The notes: generated from the sequence alone by a model not told the origin. A stretch of 51,788 nt of DNA from Candidatus Saccharimonadota bacterium (GCA_017406775.1 JAFQXV010000006.1:1-51788); one strand, 5' to 3'; shown: positions 1-7,769, counted from the stretch's first letter. Made by a program: numbers and translations.

Positions 1-764
1 CCAAGACTACACTGATTACCCATAGTATCTGTGACCCCGCTAGCATTTGGCCAATAAGAGATACATCCGGCTGTAGATGGTTGAGGCTGAGTGGGTGCTT
101 CCGCAGTGCTTGGATGGACCATGGTGTATTTGACTTTGCCGGTGTAGGTAGCGGCGGCTTGGGTGGGAGAAACGTAAACCTTGTAGTTAGATTGAACCTG
201 AGAACCAGTAGTGCCGCTCGTATTGGAACCAAAGGTGGCCACCTTGGTATAAGTACTAGGTACATTGTGATAGTTCTCACTATCAAAGCCACCAAGAATA
301 GTTGGCTTATTGGCTCCATCTACGGCAGTTAATCTCATCATCCAATTGGATGTATTCCCACTTATGGCTGTACCGGTAATAATATTTCCTGTAGCAGTGC
401 CACTAGTGCCAGGGTTAGCTAGGCTACTAATCATCTCCGTGTTGCCAAATTCATTATTAGAATAACCAATTGCATATATGGAGTAACCGTTTGGGTCATT
501 ACATAAAGTAGTAAAGGTGGTGCTGCCTAGAGTTGCCGTGTTTCCCGGATTTACGCTAGCCGTATAGGTGGCATCTCCCGTAATTCCATTGTTAAAAGTA
601 CACGCCGTCGGCACAGTAATGCTTACATCGTCTACTACAGTATCGTTATCTGCAAATGAGAGGCTAGAAGTTAAAAACAAAAAGGAAGCCAAACTAAGGC
701 TAAATAAACAAGCCGTCGTGCATAAACCAGCCCTAATTAATTTACAAGATATTAACTTATGCAT
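1..764 (-). CDS. Secreted surface protein, N-terminal part (runs off left edge)
   Basis: Open from ATG at 764 to the window edge, 254 codons; AGGAGG lies about 11 nt upstream. Residues 1-37 form a signal peptide (basic start, long hydrophobic stretch, cleavage near SLSFA). The mature part is rich in Thr, Asn, Gly and Ser, with few charged residues and only scattered Cys, then a Pro/Thr/Gln linker near residue 230 before GCISYWPNASG. This is the general N-terminal style of FISUMP/DUF1566-like surface proteins of Saccharibacteria, whose C-terminal lectin-like domain can be a DGR target; that domain would lie outside the window. The surface location is well supported; target status is inference. 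It is not simply the other end of the right-edge gene: joining the window ends directly would put the two frames out of phase. Confidence 0.7.
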   Translation of the reverse strand, partial: MHKLISCKLIRAGLCTTACLFSLSLASFLFLTSSLSFADNDTVVDDVSITVPTACTFNNGITGDATYTASVNPGNTATLGSTTFTTLCNDPNGYSIYAIGYSNNEFGNTEMISSLANPGTSGTATGNIITGTAISGNTSNWMMRLTAVDGANKPTILGGFDSENYHNVPSTYTKVATFGSNTSGTTGSQVQSNYKVYVSPTQAAATYTGKVKYTMVHPSTAEAPTQPQPSTAGCISYWPNASGVTDTMGNQCSL

Positions 765-824
765 AAAATAGCCAACCTCCTTTGTTTAGTTAATTATAGC
801 ATAAGAAAAATAAATTATACAAGT

Positions 825-1988
825 CTAATAAATGATTTTTTGCATGATTTTTTGGACTTTCTCTACATCCTCTGGCCGGTTATGTAGCCCTAAGGAGAAT
901 CTGACTAGTGGTGGCATACCTAGCACATGATCCAAATAATAATGGACGCAAAAATATCCCGTACGCGCCATGATGTTTTCTCGTGATAAAGCCGTACCTA
1001 GTAGATGCGAGTCTAACCCCTCCACATAAAAAGACATAGTAGGATTAGCTTCTTGATTAACCATGTGCACCTTACTAGAATCATTTAAGAAATTAAAAAG
1101 CTCCGTGTAGTTTTTTTCTAGATTCTGCCAGGCTTTTTTGGGTAGCTTGTCTAGCCAATCTAAGGCGGCGCCTAGCCCTACAATTTCGCCCCAAGCCTGC
1201 AGGCCAGATTCAAACCTAGTATAACGGTGCTCTTTGTTATCGGCAGAAAGTAAGTACGATTCCCTGTTTACATCATCCACCATGCCACCACCCACAAAAC
1301 CCGGTACTAGCTTCTTCATTAGATCGTCTTTCCATACGATTACACCTAGTGATGGCGCGTACAATTTGTGAGCCGAAAAACAAATAGCATCTGGCTCCAC
1401 CCCACGCAAAATATCCGCCGAATGTGCCATGGCTTGAGCGGCGTCTATAATGATAATACCACCAGCTTTATGCGTGGCTCTTATTACTTCTTTGATATTT
1501 AGGAGTTTACGCCCGTCAAAATTAGAAGCACAGTTAACCACTACTACAGCATCGGTAAAATCATAGGCGCTTATATCAATTGAGCCGTCTTCCTCGCGCT
1601 TAATTACCTCACGCTGTAAGCTCGTACGCTCAGAAAACGCCATCGTGGCTAGGAACGGCGAGTTATGTTCTATTTCGCTGGTAATTACTTTTTTGAATCC
1701 ATCTGGCTTCAGCTGTGACAAAATAAGATTAATCCCATAAGTAGTGTTAAGTGTAAAAGAAACAGTATATTTACGAGGCGAGAGCTTTAAAAACTTAAGA
1801 ACCTTATCCCGCGTAGCCTCTACCTTTTCATCCGTTTCTATCCCCCATTTGTATTTAACGCGTTCTCCGCAAGAGTTATGCTCGGTGTAATAATTATTAA
1901 TTGCGTCTATTACCGGGCGCGGCCTTAAGCTTTGACAAGCCGCATCTAAGTATACTTCCCCCTTACCTAAATAGTCAAAATCATTCAT
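825..1988 (-). CDS. Aminotransferase class V / cysteine desulfurase-like protein
   Basis: 387 aa, fold type I PLP enzyme. The PLP lysine is K208 in SAHKLYAPS, with D182 in IDAAQA and H108 in EIEHNSPF, the usual ring-contacting residues. Near the C terminus, ARTGYFCVHYY has the RTG motif and a Cys (C347) at the place of the SufS/NifS catalytic cysteine. It could mobilise cysteine sulfur for Fe-S clusters or tRNA thiolation, or be a related class V lyase; no SUF/ISC partner is adjacent, so the substrate is open. The start sits 7 nt after a TATAAT (1996-2001), so the mRNA is probably leaderless. It is divergent from the KilA-N gene. Confidence 0.8.
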   Translation of the reverse strand: MNDFDYLGKGEVYLDAACQSLRPRPVIDAINNYYTEHNSCGERVKYKWGIETDEKVEATRDKVLKFLKLSPRKYTVSFTLNTTYGINLILSQLKPDGFKKVITSEIEHNSPFLATMAFSERTSLQREVIKREEDGSIDISAYDFTDAVVVVNCASNFDGRKLLNIKEVIRATHKAGGIIIIDAAQAMAHSADILRGVEPDAICFSAHKLYAPSLGVIVWKDDLMKKLVPGFVGGGMVDDVNRESYLLSADNKEHRYTRFESGLQAWGEIVGLGAALDWLDKLPKKAWQNLEKNYTELFNFLNDSSKVHMVNQEANPTMSFYVEGLDSHLLGTALSRENIMARTGYFCVHYYLDHVLGMPPLVRFSLGLHNRPEDVEKVQKIMQKIIY

Positions 1989-2107
1989 GGGTATTATTAT
2001 ATCACAGGAAATTGTGGTACTTTTGTTTCTTTGATGTCTAGCTATGCTATAATGTGGTTAGTATAGCCGTAATATTAAACATAATGCGCATGACGCAAGG
2101 AGTTATT

Positions 2108-2968
2108 ATGGCTAATAATTCGTTCGTAAAAGCCAAAATGAATGTCAAAGATAATCAAGTGAGCGTAATTCGCGTTGGCGATATAGACTATATTTCGTTG
2201 ACGGATTTGGCTAGATATAAAAATCCAAAAGAACCCGGAGAAGTAGTAATAAAATGGATGAGCAATAAAAGCTCGTTTGATTTCTATTACTTATGGGAAG
2301 AATTATCAAATCCAGATTTTAAAGTAGCGGAATCTCGCCACTTTAAAATAGAAGCCGCCACTCAATCATTTACCATGAGCCCTTCTCGATGGATAAAATT
2401 AACTAACGCCAAAGGATTTATTACTAAACGAGGTAAATATGATGGTGGCACATTTGCACACCCAGACATTGCATTAGAATTTGCATCATGGATTGACCCA
2501 GCTTTTAAATTGTATTTAATAAAAGAGTTTGAACGTCTAAAGACCAATGAAACTTATCAAAATAAAATAGAATGGTCCGTAAGGCGCAGTTTATCCAAAA
2601 CAAATTACAGAATCCAAACAGAAAGTATTAAGGAAAAATTAATCCCAACTCTTACGGATTCGCAAAAGAAGTATGTATATGCGAGTGAGGCAGACGTTAT
2701 TAATGTGGCTTTATTTGGAAAGACCGCTAAAGAGTGGCGAGAAGAAAATCCAGAGTTAGAAGGTAATATCCGAGATCATGCAAATATTTTGCAATTAATT
2801 ATATTGAATAATCTTGAATTGCTTAATGCTAGTATGATTGAGGAAGGCATTAGTCAGGCGGAACGACTTGAGAGGCTAAACAATAAAGCGATTGCCGAAT
2901 TAAATATTTTGATAAATGATAAAAATATTTTTGGAATAGACAATCTCGATACTAAATTACTAAACTAA
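2108..2968 (+). CDS. KilA-N domain protein
   Basis: 286 aa from ATG 2108, chosen because AAGGAG lies 5 nt upstream; an in-frame ATG at 2054 has no such site. Residues about 10-130 match the KilA-N pattern: DYISLTDLAR near the start, FITKRGKYDGGTFAHPDIAL in the middle, and SWIDPAFKLYLIKEFERLK at the end. KilA-N domains bind DNA and are common in phages and as stand-alone chromosomal proteins. The rest is helical and Asn/Glu/Lys-rich, with no second domain I recognise. There are no phage structural genes nearby. The gene ends at a symmetric terminator shared with rplL. Confidence 0.8.
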   Translation: MANNSFVKAKMNVKDNQVSVIRVGDIDYISLTDLARYKNPKEPGEVVIKWMSNKSSFDFYYLWEELSNPDFKVAESRHFKIEAATQSFTMSPSRWIKLTNAKGFITKRGKYDGGTFAHPDIALEFASWIDPAFKLYLIKEFERLKTNETYQNKIEWSVRRSLSKTNYRIQTESIKEKLIPTLTDSQKKYVYASEADVINVALFGKTAKEWREENPELEGNIRDHANILQLIILNNLELLNASMIEEGISQAERLERLNNKAIAELNILINDKNIFGIDNLDTKLLN

Positions 2969-2970
2969 CA

Positions 2971-3001
2971 AAAAACTGCATATATAATATATGCAGTTTT
3001 T
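2971..3001. terminator. Bidirectional terminator between KilA-N gene and rplL
   Basis: Perfect 14-bp stem with a 3-nt loop. The A-tract and T-tract are part of the stem, so it reads as an intrinsic terminator on both strands. It separates two convergent genes. Confidence 0.85.
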
Positions 3002-3026
3002 GAAACAATTAGCTGACTTTTATGAT

Positions 3027-3410
3027 TTAAGCGAGCTCTACGGTTGCACCAGCTTCTTCAAGAGCTTTCTTCATAGCTTCGGCGTCGTCTTTGGCAACCT
3101 TTTCTTTAACGGTAGCAGGAGCACCGTCAACGATAGCTTTGGCTTCACCTAGACCAAGTCCAGTGGCTTCTTTAACAGCCTTGATGACTGCGATCTTTTG
3201 AGCACCAGCGTCTTTTAGAATTACGTCGTACTCGGATTTGCCTTCGTCGGCAGCAGCGCCAGCGTCAGCGGCAGGACCAGCGGCCACAGCTACGGCTGCA
3301 GCAGCAGGCTCGATGCCATATTCGTCTTTTAAGACATTTTTTAATTCGTTTACTTCGAGAACAGTTAATTTAACTAGTTCCTCGGCTAATTTTTTAATAT
3401 CAGTAGCCAT
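3027..3410 (-). CDS. rplL: 50S ribosomal protein L7/L12
   Basis: 127 aa, full family length. Helical N-terminal dimerisation part (residues 1-32), Ala/Gly-rich hinge (about 36-55) and the globular C-terminal domain ending [17 protein letters not shown]. Forms the ribosomal stalk that recruits elongation and release factors. SD-like AAAGGAT precedes ATG 3410. It follows rplJ after a 26-bp gap and is presumably co-transcribed from the L10-leader promoter. Confidence 0.97.
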   Translation of the reverse strand: MATDIKKLAEELVKLTVLEVNELKNVLKDEYGIEPAAAAVAVAAGPAADAGAAADEGKSEYDVILKDAGAQKIAVIKAVKEATGLGLGEAKAIVDGAPATVKEKVAKDDAEAMKKALEEAGATVELA

Positions 3411-3436
3411 AATTTATCCTTTCTATTAATAGATTG

Positions 3437-3958
3437 CTAATTTGCGTGAGCTTCTAGGCCAGACAAGATTTCTGGAATTCCACCGGTAAGGCCAGAAATA
3501 GAATCCGTGACTGGTGAAAGCAGTTGTACCACCACCTGAGCAATAAGCTCGTTTTTGGTAGGCATAGCAGCTAGGGCCTTGACCTCGTCCTCGGAAAGAG
3601 AGTGACCAAGATCGTTAAAGCCACCAGCCAAATTAAGTGCATTGTGGGTTTTAGCAAAATTTGCTAAAACTTTAGCCGGAGCAACTTCGTCTTCGTCGGA
3701 AATTGCATAAAGCAATTGTCCAGTAAGACCTGTAGTATCGGTGTCTTTGTAGACGGCGATTTGATTCATCGCCACACGCACCAAGCGGTTTTTAACTACC
3801 TTGATTTTAACGCCAGCTTCGCGGGCGGCTTTACGCAATTCCTGAAGCTCTGCTACGGTTAAACCTTGGTATTTGGCATAAACCGTGGTTTTAGCGCCAG
3901 TTAAAAGCTCTGTTAAATCAGCAACCAATTCGTTCTTTTTTTGCTTTGAAATTGCCAT
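3437..3958 (-). CDS. rplJ: 50S ribosomal protein L10
   Basis: 173 aa. Typical L10 start (MAISKQKKNELVADLTELL) and KIKVVKNRLVRVA segment, with the C-terminal helix that holds L7/L12 dimers. Anchors the stalk to 23S rRNA. The upstream leader has the conserved L10-leader sequence and fold, so the rplJ-rplL pair is probably autoregulated by the L10-L12 complex. Confidence 0.97.
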   Translation of the reverse strand: MAISKQKKNELVADLTELLTGAKTTVYAKYQGLTVAELQELRKAAREAGVKIKVVKNRLVRVAMNQIAVYKDTDTTGLTGQLLYAISDEDEVAPAKVLANFAKTHNALNLAGGFNDLGHSLSEDEVKALAAMPTKNELIAQVVVQLLSPVTDSISGLTGGIPEILSGLEAHAN

Positions 3959-4012
3959 AAAAAGTTCCTTTTGGTTATTATTGATATTTCAGTCAGCTAA
4001 TTGTTAAATAGC

Positions 4013-4083
4013 GTCACCAAACAAATTTTAAGAAAACTCCTCGGTAGCATAATTAAGATCACTCCGCTACTGTCTTTGGTAAC
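4013..4083 (-). ncRNA. Ribosomal protein L10 leader
   Basis: In the rplJ 5' UTR. On the minus strand it has ACCAAAGACAGTAGC, then TTAATTATGCTACCGAGG, the conserved core of the bacterial L10 leader. Closing arms 4075-4083 and 4013-4021 pair over 9 positions with one G-U, and CAGTAGC pairs with GCTACCG inside. The known role is binding of L10(L12)4 to shut off the operon. It begins at or next to the predicted transcription start. Confidence 0.85.
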
Positions 4084-4090
4084 TGCCCCA

Positions 4091-4119
4091 ATTATACCAC
4101 AAGATGTAATTATTTTCAA
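4091..4119 (-). promoter_or_regulatory. Promoter of rplJ-rplL
   Basis: Sigma70-type: TTGAAA at 4114-4119 and TATAAT at 4091-4096 with 17-bp spacing. Predicted start near 4084, at the 5' edge of the L10 leader. Confidence 0.85.
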
Positions 4120-4120
4120 C

Positions 4121-4232
4121 AAAATAAATTATATTATTTGGGACAATTCGGAGGTTACGACCGAGAGTTAGGGCGCGAGCCCCGTAACGACGGGCGCGAG
4201 TGACCCGTGTCCCAAATAATATAATTTATTTT
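4121..4232. repeat. Long intergenic hairpin A with shared GC-rich core
   Basis: Perfect 24-bp inverted repeat (4121-4144 with 4209-4232), AT-rich with a GGGAC tip, enclosing 64 nt. It begins just after the stop codon of the 4234-4818 gene and ends at the rplJ -35 box, so it can act as a terminator. The loop holds a 23-nt segment at 4177-4199, with a CCCG/CGGG palindrome, found again identically at 46704-46726 inside another long hairpin with different arms. Confidence 0.85.
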
Positions 4233-4233
4233 T

Positions 4234-4818
4234 TTAATTAACATGTTTAGTGGTAGCGAATTGAAAGATTGCACCAATTAATGAGATGCCACCAATCAAC
4301 GGGAAATAAAAGATTTCTTTACTAATATCTGGGAACAGATTAAGAATTGCCAAAGTAAGGGTGTAACCGCCGGCGATGGCAGTAGCGATAATTATGGCCG
4401 GTTTCATCATGGCAGTAGCGGCAGCTCCAGCTACTACGCCAATAATTGCACCCACTGCCAAAGTCGGCACATCCGTACCAAAATATTGCACGGTAATCAT
4501 CATCACTAAGAAAAAGCAAATTCCGGCTACACAGATTTTTTCGATTGAAAACCCTAGCAGCGCCAGCAAAAGTCCACCCGCAATCGGTAGCAAGATTTGG
4601 TAAAGGCTGCTCTCGGCAATTGCCGGTACTAAGTTGTTAAGAGTTGGCATCAAAAACATCATTAAATTATAGCCAATTAAAAACCAGATTATAAAGAAGG
4701 CAACCTTTTTGATGCGATAACCAAACAGTAGTACGGCCAGCCCCAGCGCAGCCATCACTAATAGTTCGTATATTTCCATTGATTTGTATTTAGCTTCGAT
4801 TTCTTTTAAATATTCCAT
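4234..4818 (-). CDS. Small multi-pass membrane protein of unknown function
   Basis: 194 aa with about six hydrophobic helices, the first near residues 16-35. Gly/Ala-rich segments such as IIGVVAGAAATAMMKPAI resemble permease helices. I do not recognise a family (DUF4203-like is only a guess). A TACAAT (4825-4830) ends 6 nt before ATG, indicating a leaderless mRNA independent of rplA. It sits between rplA and rplJ, which are adjacent in most bacteria, and hairpins flank it on both sides. Confidence 0.7.
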   Translation of the reverse strand: MEYLKEIEAKYKSMEIYELLVMAALGLAVLLFGYRIKKVAFFIIWFLIGYNLMMFLMPTLNNLVPAIAESSLYQILLPIAGGLLLALLGFSIEKICVAGICFFLVMMITVQYFGTDVPTLAVGAIIGVVAGAAATAMMKPAIIIATAIAGGYTLTLAILNLFPDISKEIFYFPLIGGISLIGAIFQFATTKHVN

Positions 4819-4836
4819 AAGCTTATTGTAACATAT

Positions 4837-5014
4837 TGTTTTAAATATTTTTTAGAGCATAATGAGATTTAGACCAGATTTGTTTGCGTAATTATTGCAA
4901 CCTAGCAATGAAAAAATGCCCCAAAGCCCGTAGGGCGAATAAGGACATTTTTTCTTGACCTATGTTGCAATAATTACTAGCAAACAAGTCCCTGCTCTAA
5001 AAATATTTAAAACA
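4837..5014. repeat. Long nested intergenic hairpin B
   Basis: Downstream of rplA on its strand. Outer arms 4837-4859 and 4993-5014 match over 22 bp with one bulge. A second pair of arms, about 4880-4901 and 4964-4987, sits inside, and a GAAAAAATG/CATTTTTTC pair with a GCCC-GTA-GGGC tip is innermost. The whole intergenic region can fold into one imperfect stem. It may terminate rplA transcription; the size is unusual for that. Confidence 0.75.
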
Positions 5015-5023
5015 AATAATTAA

Positions 5024-5944
5024 TTAGTTATAGATATTTTCAACTGCAATCGAAGGACCCATAGTAGTGGTAATGAATACCGACTTTACATAAGAGCCTT
5101 TAAGTGAAGCAGGTTTTTGTGCCTTGAGGCTATCAAAGAATGCATTGGCGTTTTCCAACAATTTATCTGCGCCAAAGGAAGTTTTGCCTACGCCAATATG
5201 TACAATAGCTTGCTTATCAACACGATATTCAACTTTGCCGGCCTTGGATTCTTTAACGGCTTTTTCAACGTCCATCGTAACGGTACCGGCTTTTGGATTA
5301 GGCATTAAGCCTTTAGGGCCAAGTAAGCGAGCAAATTTGCCTAGCTTTGGCATGTACTGTGGGGTAGAGATTAAAACGTCAAAGTTGATCGTACCTTTTT
5401 CTAGTTGTTTGAGGAATTCTTCGTCCTCTGCGATGTCGGCACCAGCAGCCTTGGCGGTTTTACATACGTCAATTGGCGCGAATACGGCTACGCGTACTTC
5501 TTTGCCATTACCATTAGGTAATACAATGGTAGTGCGGATATTTTGATCAGCTTGACGTGGATCTACGCCTAGGCGGGTGTGAATTTCTACGCTAGCATCA
5601 AATTTAGTTGGGTTGGTTTTAAGTGCTAATTCGATTGCGTCTTTAAGGGTGTAGGTTTTGCCCTTCTCTACTAATTTAGCAGCTTCTTGGTATTTTTTGC
5701 CACGACGCTCCAATTTAGGACGCGTAACGGGGGTAGCGCCTTTTGGCTTAACTAAAGCCTCTTCTGCTTTGCGCTCAGCTTTGCGGGCTTGACGCTCCTC
5801 TTCGGCCTTTACTTCTTCTACATGTTTTTTGGATTTTTTACCAGATTTTGCAAAAGTTTCTGCCTCTTTTGCTTCAGTTTTGGTATCTTCAGCTACTTCA
5901 GTAGCCTCAACATTTTTTAAGTCTTTGACCTCTTCTTCGGCCAT
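5024..5944 (-). CDS. rplA: 50S ribosomal protein L1 with N-terminal extension
   Basis: 306 aa from ATG 5944, preceded by AAAGGAT; the longer reading from 5986 has no such site. The L1 domain begins near residue 85 (KKYQEAAKLVEKGKTYTLKDAIELALK) and includes the signature LGPKGLMPNPKAGTVT. Family members are about 230 aa; here roughly 80 charged Lys/Glu/Ala-rich residues are added at the N terminus. L1 forms the stalk at the ribosomal E site and can repress its own mRNA. It has its own promoter and is separated from rplK by two unrelated genes. Confidence 0.96.
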   Translation of the reverse strand: MAEEEVKDLKNVEATEVAEDTKTEAKEAETFAKSGKKSKKHVEEVKAEEERQARKAERKAEEALVKPKGATPVTRPKLERRGKKYQEAAKLVEKGKTYTLKDAIELALKTNPTKFDASVEIHTRLGVDPRQADQNIRTTIVLPNGNGKEVRVAVFAPIDVCKTAKAAGADIAEDEEFLKQLEKGTINFDVLISTPQYMPKLGKFARLLGPKGLMPNPKAGTVTMDVEKAVKESKAGKVEYRVDKQAIVHIGVGKTSFGADKLLENANAFFDSLKAQKPASLKGSYVKSVFITTTMGPSIAVENIYN

Positions 5945-6006
5945 TTTGATCCTTTCTGTGGTGATAGCGAGCCTCAGCTCTCCCAACCTTGATTTATATT
6001 ACACAT

Positions 6007-6035
6007 ATTATAACAAATTTTCTAAAAAAGAACAA
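6007..6035 (-). promoter_or_regulatory. Promoter of rplA
   Basis: TTGTTC (6030-6035), 17-bp spacer, TATAAT (6007-6012). The -35 box lies in the T-tract of the upstream gene's terminator. Confidence 0.7.
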
Positions 6036-6061
6036 GGGTGGACGGCTCTAGCCATCCACCC
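6036..6061 (-). terminator. Terminator of the 6072-6464 gene
   Basis: On the minus strand GGGTGGA pairs with TCCACCC around an inner GGC/GCC, followed by TTGTTCTTTTTT. It lies 10 nt after the stop codon. Confidence 0.85.
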
Positions 6062-6071
6062 AGTAGCACAA

Positions 6072-6464
6072 CTAGCCGTAAATCTTCCAATCGTCCTTAT
6101 GACGAAGCTGCCTACGGCAAGCAGCCACACCTTCGCGAGCAACCTTAAGCTCATACATGCGAGAAAAACGTTCAAGCCGGTCCAGTAGAGATTTTAGTTC
6201 TCCGATCGACAAGCTATCCGCCTCTGCCTTAGCCAAATCCTCGGTTGGAAGCGCAAGAAACGGTATAGTGGGCCAAGCTTCAAACACATAGGACGGTACC
6301 TCGTGACGAAGCGGCATTCCGAGCTTTCGGATCTCCTCCGCAAGCTTATGGTAGGTGCTCCTACCGTTGCGGTAGAAATTACCATACAGCCGCCATTTGT
6401 TCACGACGGACGCCACTAGATTGCGTTTCTTGTCTTGTTCGTTTATGCTACAAAAACGTGCCAT
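6072..6464 (-). CDS. Hypothetical protein in the rplK-rplA gap (1)
   Basis: 130 aa from ATG 6464, chosen because TTTGGAGT lies just upstream and a consensus promoter fits it; a longer frame to 6584 runs through the promoter and the upstream terminator. The product is basic, rich in Arg/Leu/Glu and mostly helical, with no motif or membrane segment I recognise. GC content and codon use are clearly higher than in neighbouring genes, like the next gene and the one at 30530. With its own promoter and terminator it is a self-contained cassette inserted between rplK and rplA, which suggests gene gain. Confidence 0.65.
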   Translation of the reverse strand: MARFCSINEQDKKRNLVASVVNKWRLYGNFYRNGRSTYHKLAEEIRKLGMPLRHEVPSYVFEAWPTIPFLALPTEDLAKAEADSLSIGELKSLLDRLERFSRMYELKVAREGVAACRRQLRHKDDWKIYG

Positions 6465-6503
6465 TTGTACTCCAAACATTCTGGGGAGGATAAATACCAC
6501 TAT

Positions 6504-6532
6504 ATTATAACACAGACGTGTAAATCTGTCAA
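6504..6532 (-). promoter_or_regulatory. Consensus promoter of the 6072-6464 gene
   Basis: Perfect TTGACA (6527-6532), 17 bp, perfect TATAAT (6504-6509). The TTGACA shares bases with the T-tract of the preceding terminator. The leader downstream carries CCTCCCCAGA. Confidence 0.9.
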
Positions 6533-6541
6533 AAAAAGAGT

Positions 6542-6565
6542 GGGGCGAGCTATGTTGCTCGCCCC
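6542..6565 (-). terminator. Terminator of the 6585-7040 gene
   Basis: GGGGCGAGC and GCTCGCCCC form a perfect 9-bp stem with a 6-nt loop, followed on the minus strand by ACTCTTTTTTT. Confidence 0.9.
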
Positions 6566-6584
6566 AAAAGCGCAGAAGAGGCAA

Positions 6585-7040
6585 CTAATCCGATATCCCG
6601 CTATTGCCACTCCTAGAGCGGCCTTTACCGGAACAGGAGCCAGGATCGACACCAAACTCAGACTTGGGATGCCCATGAGACATAACCTTATAGTTCATGT
6701 CTATGATGGCGTCGCGTAGGCGTTGGCAATACTGTACCATGGCGCCGTCGCGAAAATCGTTGGCTAGAAAAGCCAAACGCATCCCGCGTAGGCGCCGAAG
6801 CATAGCTTCGGCCTTGTCTGGGTCATCCTCCGCAAGATAGTCACACTCGACCACCCTAAATTCCGCAGACAAGGGCTTAGGATGCCCACCGATCTGTTCG
6901 TGGCGCTTAACAAGAAGTGCCTCGTACTTCTTCCGCAGCTTGATGTAATCCTGGCGACAAGGATTGTACCAGAAGTACATCAAGAATTGGACATTGTCTT
7001 CGTACCTTTCTTCTGCTGTAAGGTGCTGCGTTTTGGCCAT
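6585..7040 (-). CDS. Hypothetical protein in the rplK-rplA gap (2)
   Basis: 151 aa from ATG 7040 (MAKTQHLTAEERYEDN), with AAGGAG upstream; the longer frame to 7079 would include the leader. Helical, charged, with a Gly/Ser/Arg-rich tail (CSGKGRSRSGNSG). No recognised domain. It shares with the previous gene a GC-rich composition, a private promoter and terminator, and an identical 10-nt CCTCCCCAGA in the 5' leader. The proteins themselves are not obviously alike. I would not assign a function. Confidence 0.65.
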   Translation of the reverse strand: MAKTQHLTAEERYEDNVQFLMYFWYNPCRQDYIKLRKKYEALLVKRHEQIGGHPKPLSAEFRVVECDYLAEDDPDKAEAMLRRLRGMRLAFLANDFRDGAMVQYCQRLRDAIIDMNYKVMSHGHPKSEFGVDPGSCSGKGRSRSGNSGISD

Positions 7041-7084
7041 GTTTTTTCTCCTTATCTCTGGGGAGGCCAATACAACCATCTATT

Positions 7085-7113
7085 ATTATACCACACATTT
7101 CATAAAAAATCAA
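7085..7113 (-). promoter_or_regulatory. Promoter of the 6585-7040 gene
   Basis: TTGATT (7108-7113), 17 bp, TATAAT (7085-7090). Confidence 0.8.
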
Positions 7114-7133
7114 GGCCAGTACTATAGACCAGC

Positions 7134-7165
7134 AAAAAAACGGCCCCTTCAAAGAGCCGTTTTTC
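7134..7165 (-). terminator. Terminator of rplK
   Basis: AAAAACGGCTC pairs with GGGCCGTTTTT around a short loop, followed by a T-tract on the minus strand; directly after the rplK stop. Confidence 0.85.
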
Positions 7166-7177
7166 ATAAATAGATGA

Positions 7178-7606
7178 CTATTCTACAACTTCTACACCCA
7201 TGGAACGTGCCGTACCAGCTACAATTTTAATTGCACCCTCGATATCTACAGCGTTAAGTTGTTCCATCTTCTTTTCGGCAATCTCTTGTAACTGAGCCTT
7301 GGTAATTTTACCAACCTTATCCACATTGGGCTTACCAGAGCCTTTGTCAATCTTGATTGCCTCGCGGATTAGATCGTCAACTGGCTGGCCAAGTGATTTC
7401 CAGTCAAAGGTGCGATCATCAAATACGCGAATATGAACAATTACATTTTTACCCATTAAATCTTTAGTTTTTTCGTTGAATGGGTTGATGAAATCCATCA
7501 TATTTAAACCCCATTGACCAAGCGTAGAACCAACTGGAGGTCCAGCGGTAGCGCGCCCTGCCGGGATACGTAACTTAAGATTTCCGATAACTTTTTTTTC
7601 TGCCAT
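7178..7606 (-). CDS. rplK: 50S ribosomal protein L11
   Basis: 142 aa, full length. N-terminal domain with LRIPAGRATAGPPVGSTLGQWG, which binds thiostrepton-type ligands and release factors, and the C-terminal rRNA-binding domain ending VAGTARSMGVEVVE. AAAGGT precedes the start. It has its own promoter and terminator here, so it is uncoupled from nusG upstream and rplA downstream. Confidence 0.97.
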   Translation of the reverse strand: MAEKKVIGNLKLRIPAGRATAGPPVGSTLGQWGLNMMDFINPFNEKTKDLMGKNVIVHIRVFDDRTFDWKSLGQPVDDLIREAIKIDKGSGKPNVDKVGKITKAQLQEIAEKKMEQLNAVDIEGAIKIVAGTARSMGVEVVE

Positions 7607-7636
7607 GAAAATACCTTTCTAGTGCGTAACGGTTAT

Positions 7637-7665
7637 ATTATAACAATTAAGTGCAAAAAAGTAAA
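7637..7665 (-). promoter_or_regulatory. Promoter of rplK
   Basis: TTTACT (7660-7665), 17 bp, TATAAT (7637-7642); lies just after hairpin C. Confidence 0.65.
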
Positions 7666-7766
7666 GGCGCCAAATTATCGCAATCTGTCCTAAGGGACAT
7701 AAAGACTTGGCTCAAAAGCGGCCCGGAGCGTGCCCACAGGGCACGCTTGCGATAATTTAGTGCCTT
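7664..7766. repeat. Long intergenic hairpin C
   Basis: Arms 7664-7683 and 7747-7766 agree at 18 of 20 positions, and the other two allow G-U pairs on one strand. The loop contains GTCC-TAA-GGGAC and a perfect 9-bp AGCGTGCCC/GGGCACGCT hairpin. It follows the nusG stop and precedes the rplK promoter, so termination of nusG is plausible. Confidence 0.75.
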
Positions 7767-7769
7767 AAA

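Noticed and set aside
2108-2968. KilA-N protein as sign of a prophage
   Set aside because: No integrase, capsid, tail or lysis genes nearby; stand-alone KilA-N genes are common.
3238-3429. 63-aa Ala-rich plus-strand frame
   Set aside because: Shadow of the rplL hinge on the other strand.
6464-6584. N-terminal extension of the 6072 gene up to 6584
   Set aside because: The extension would be translated from the upstream terminator hairpin and the consensus promoter.
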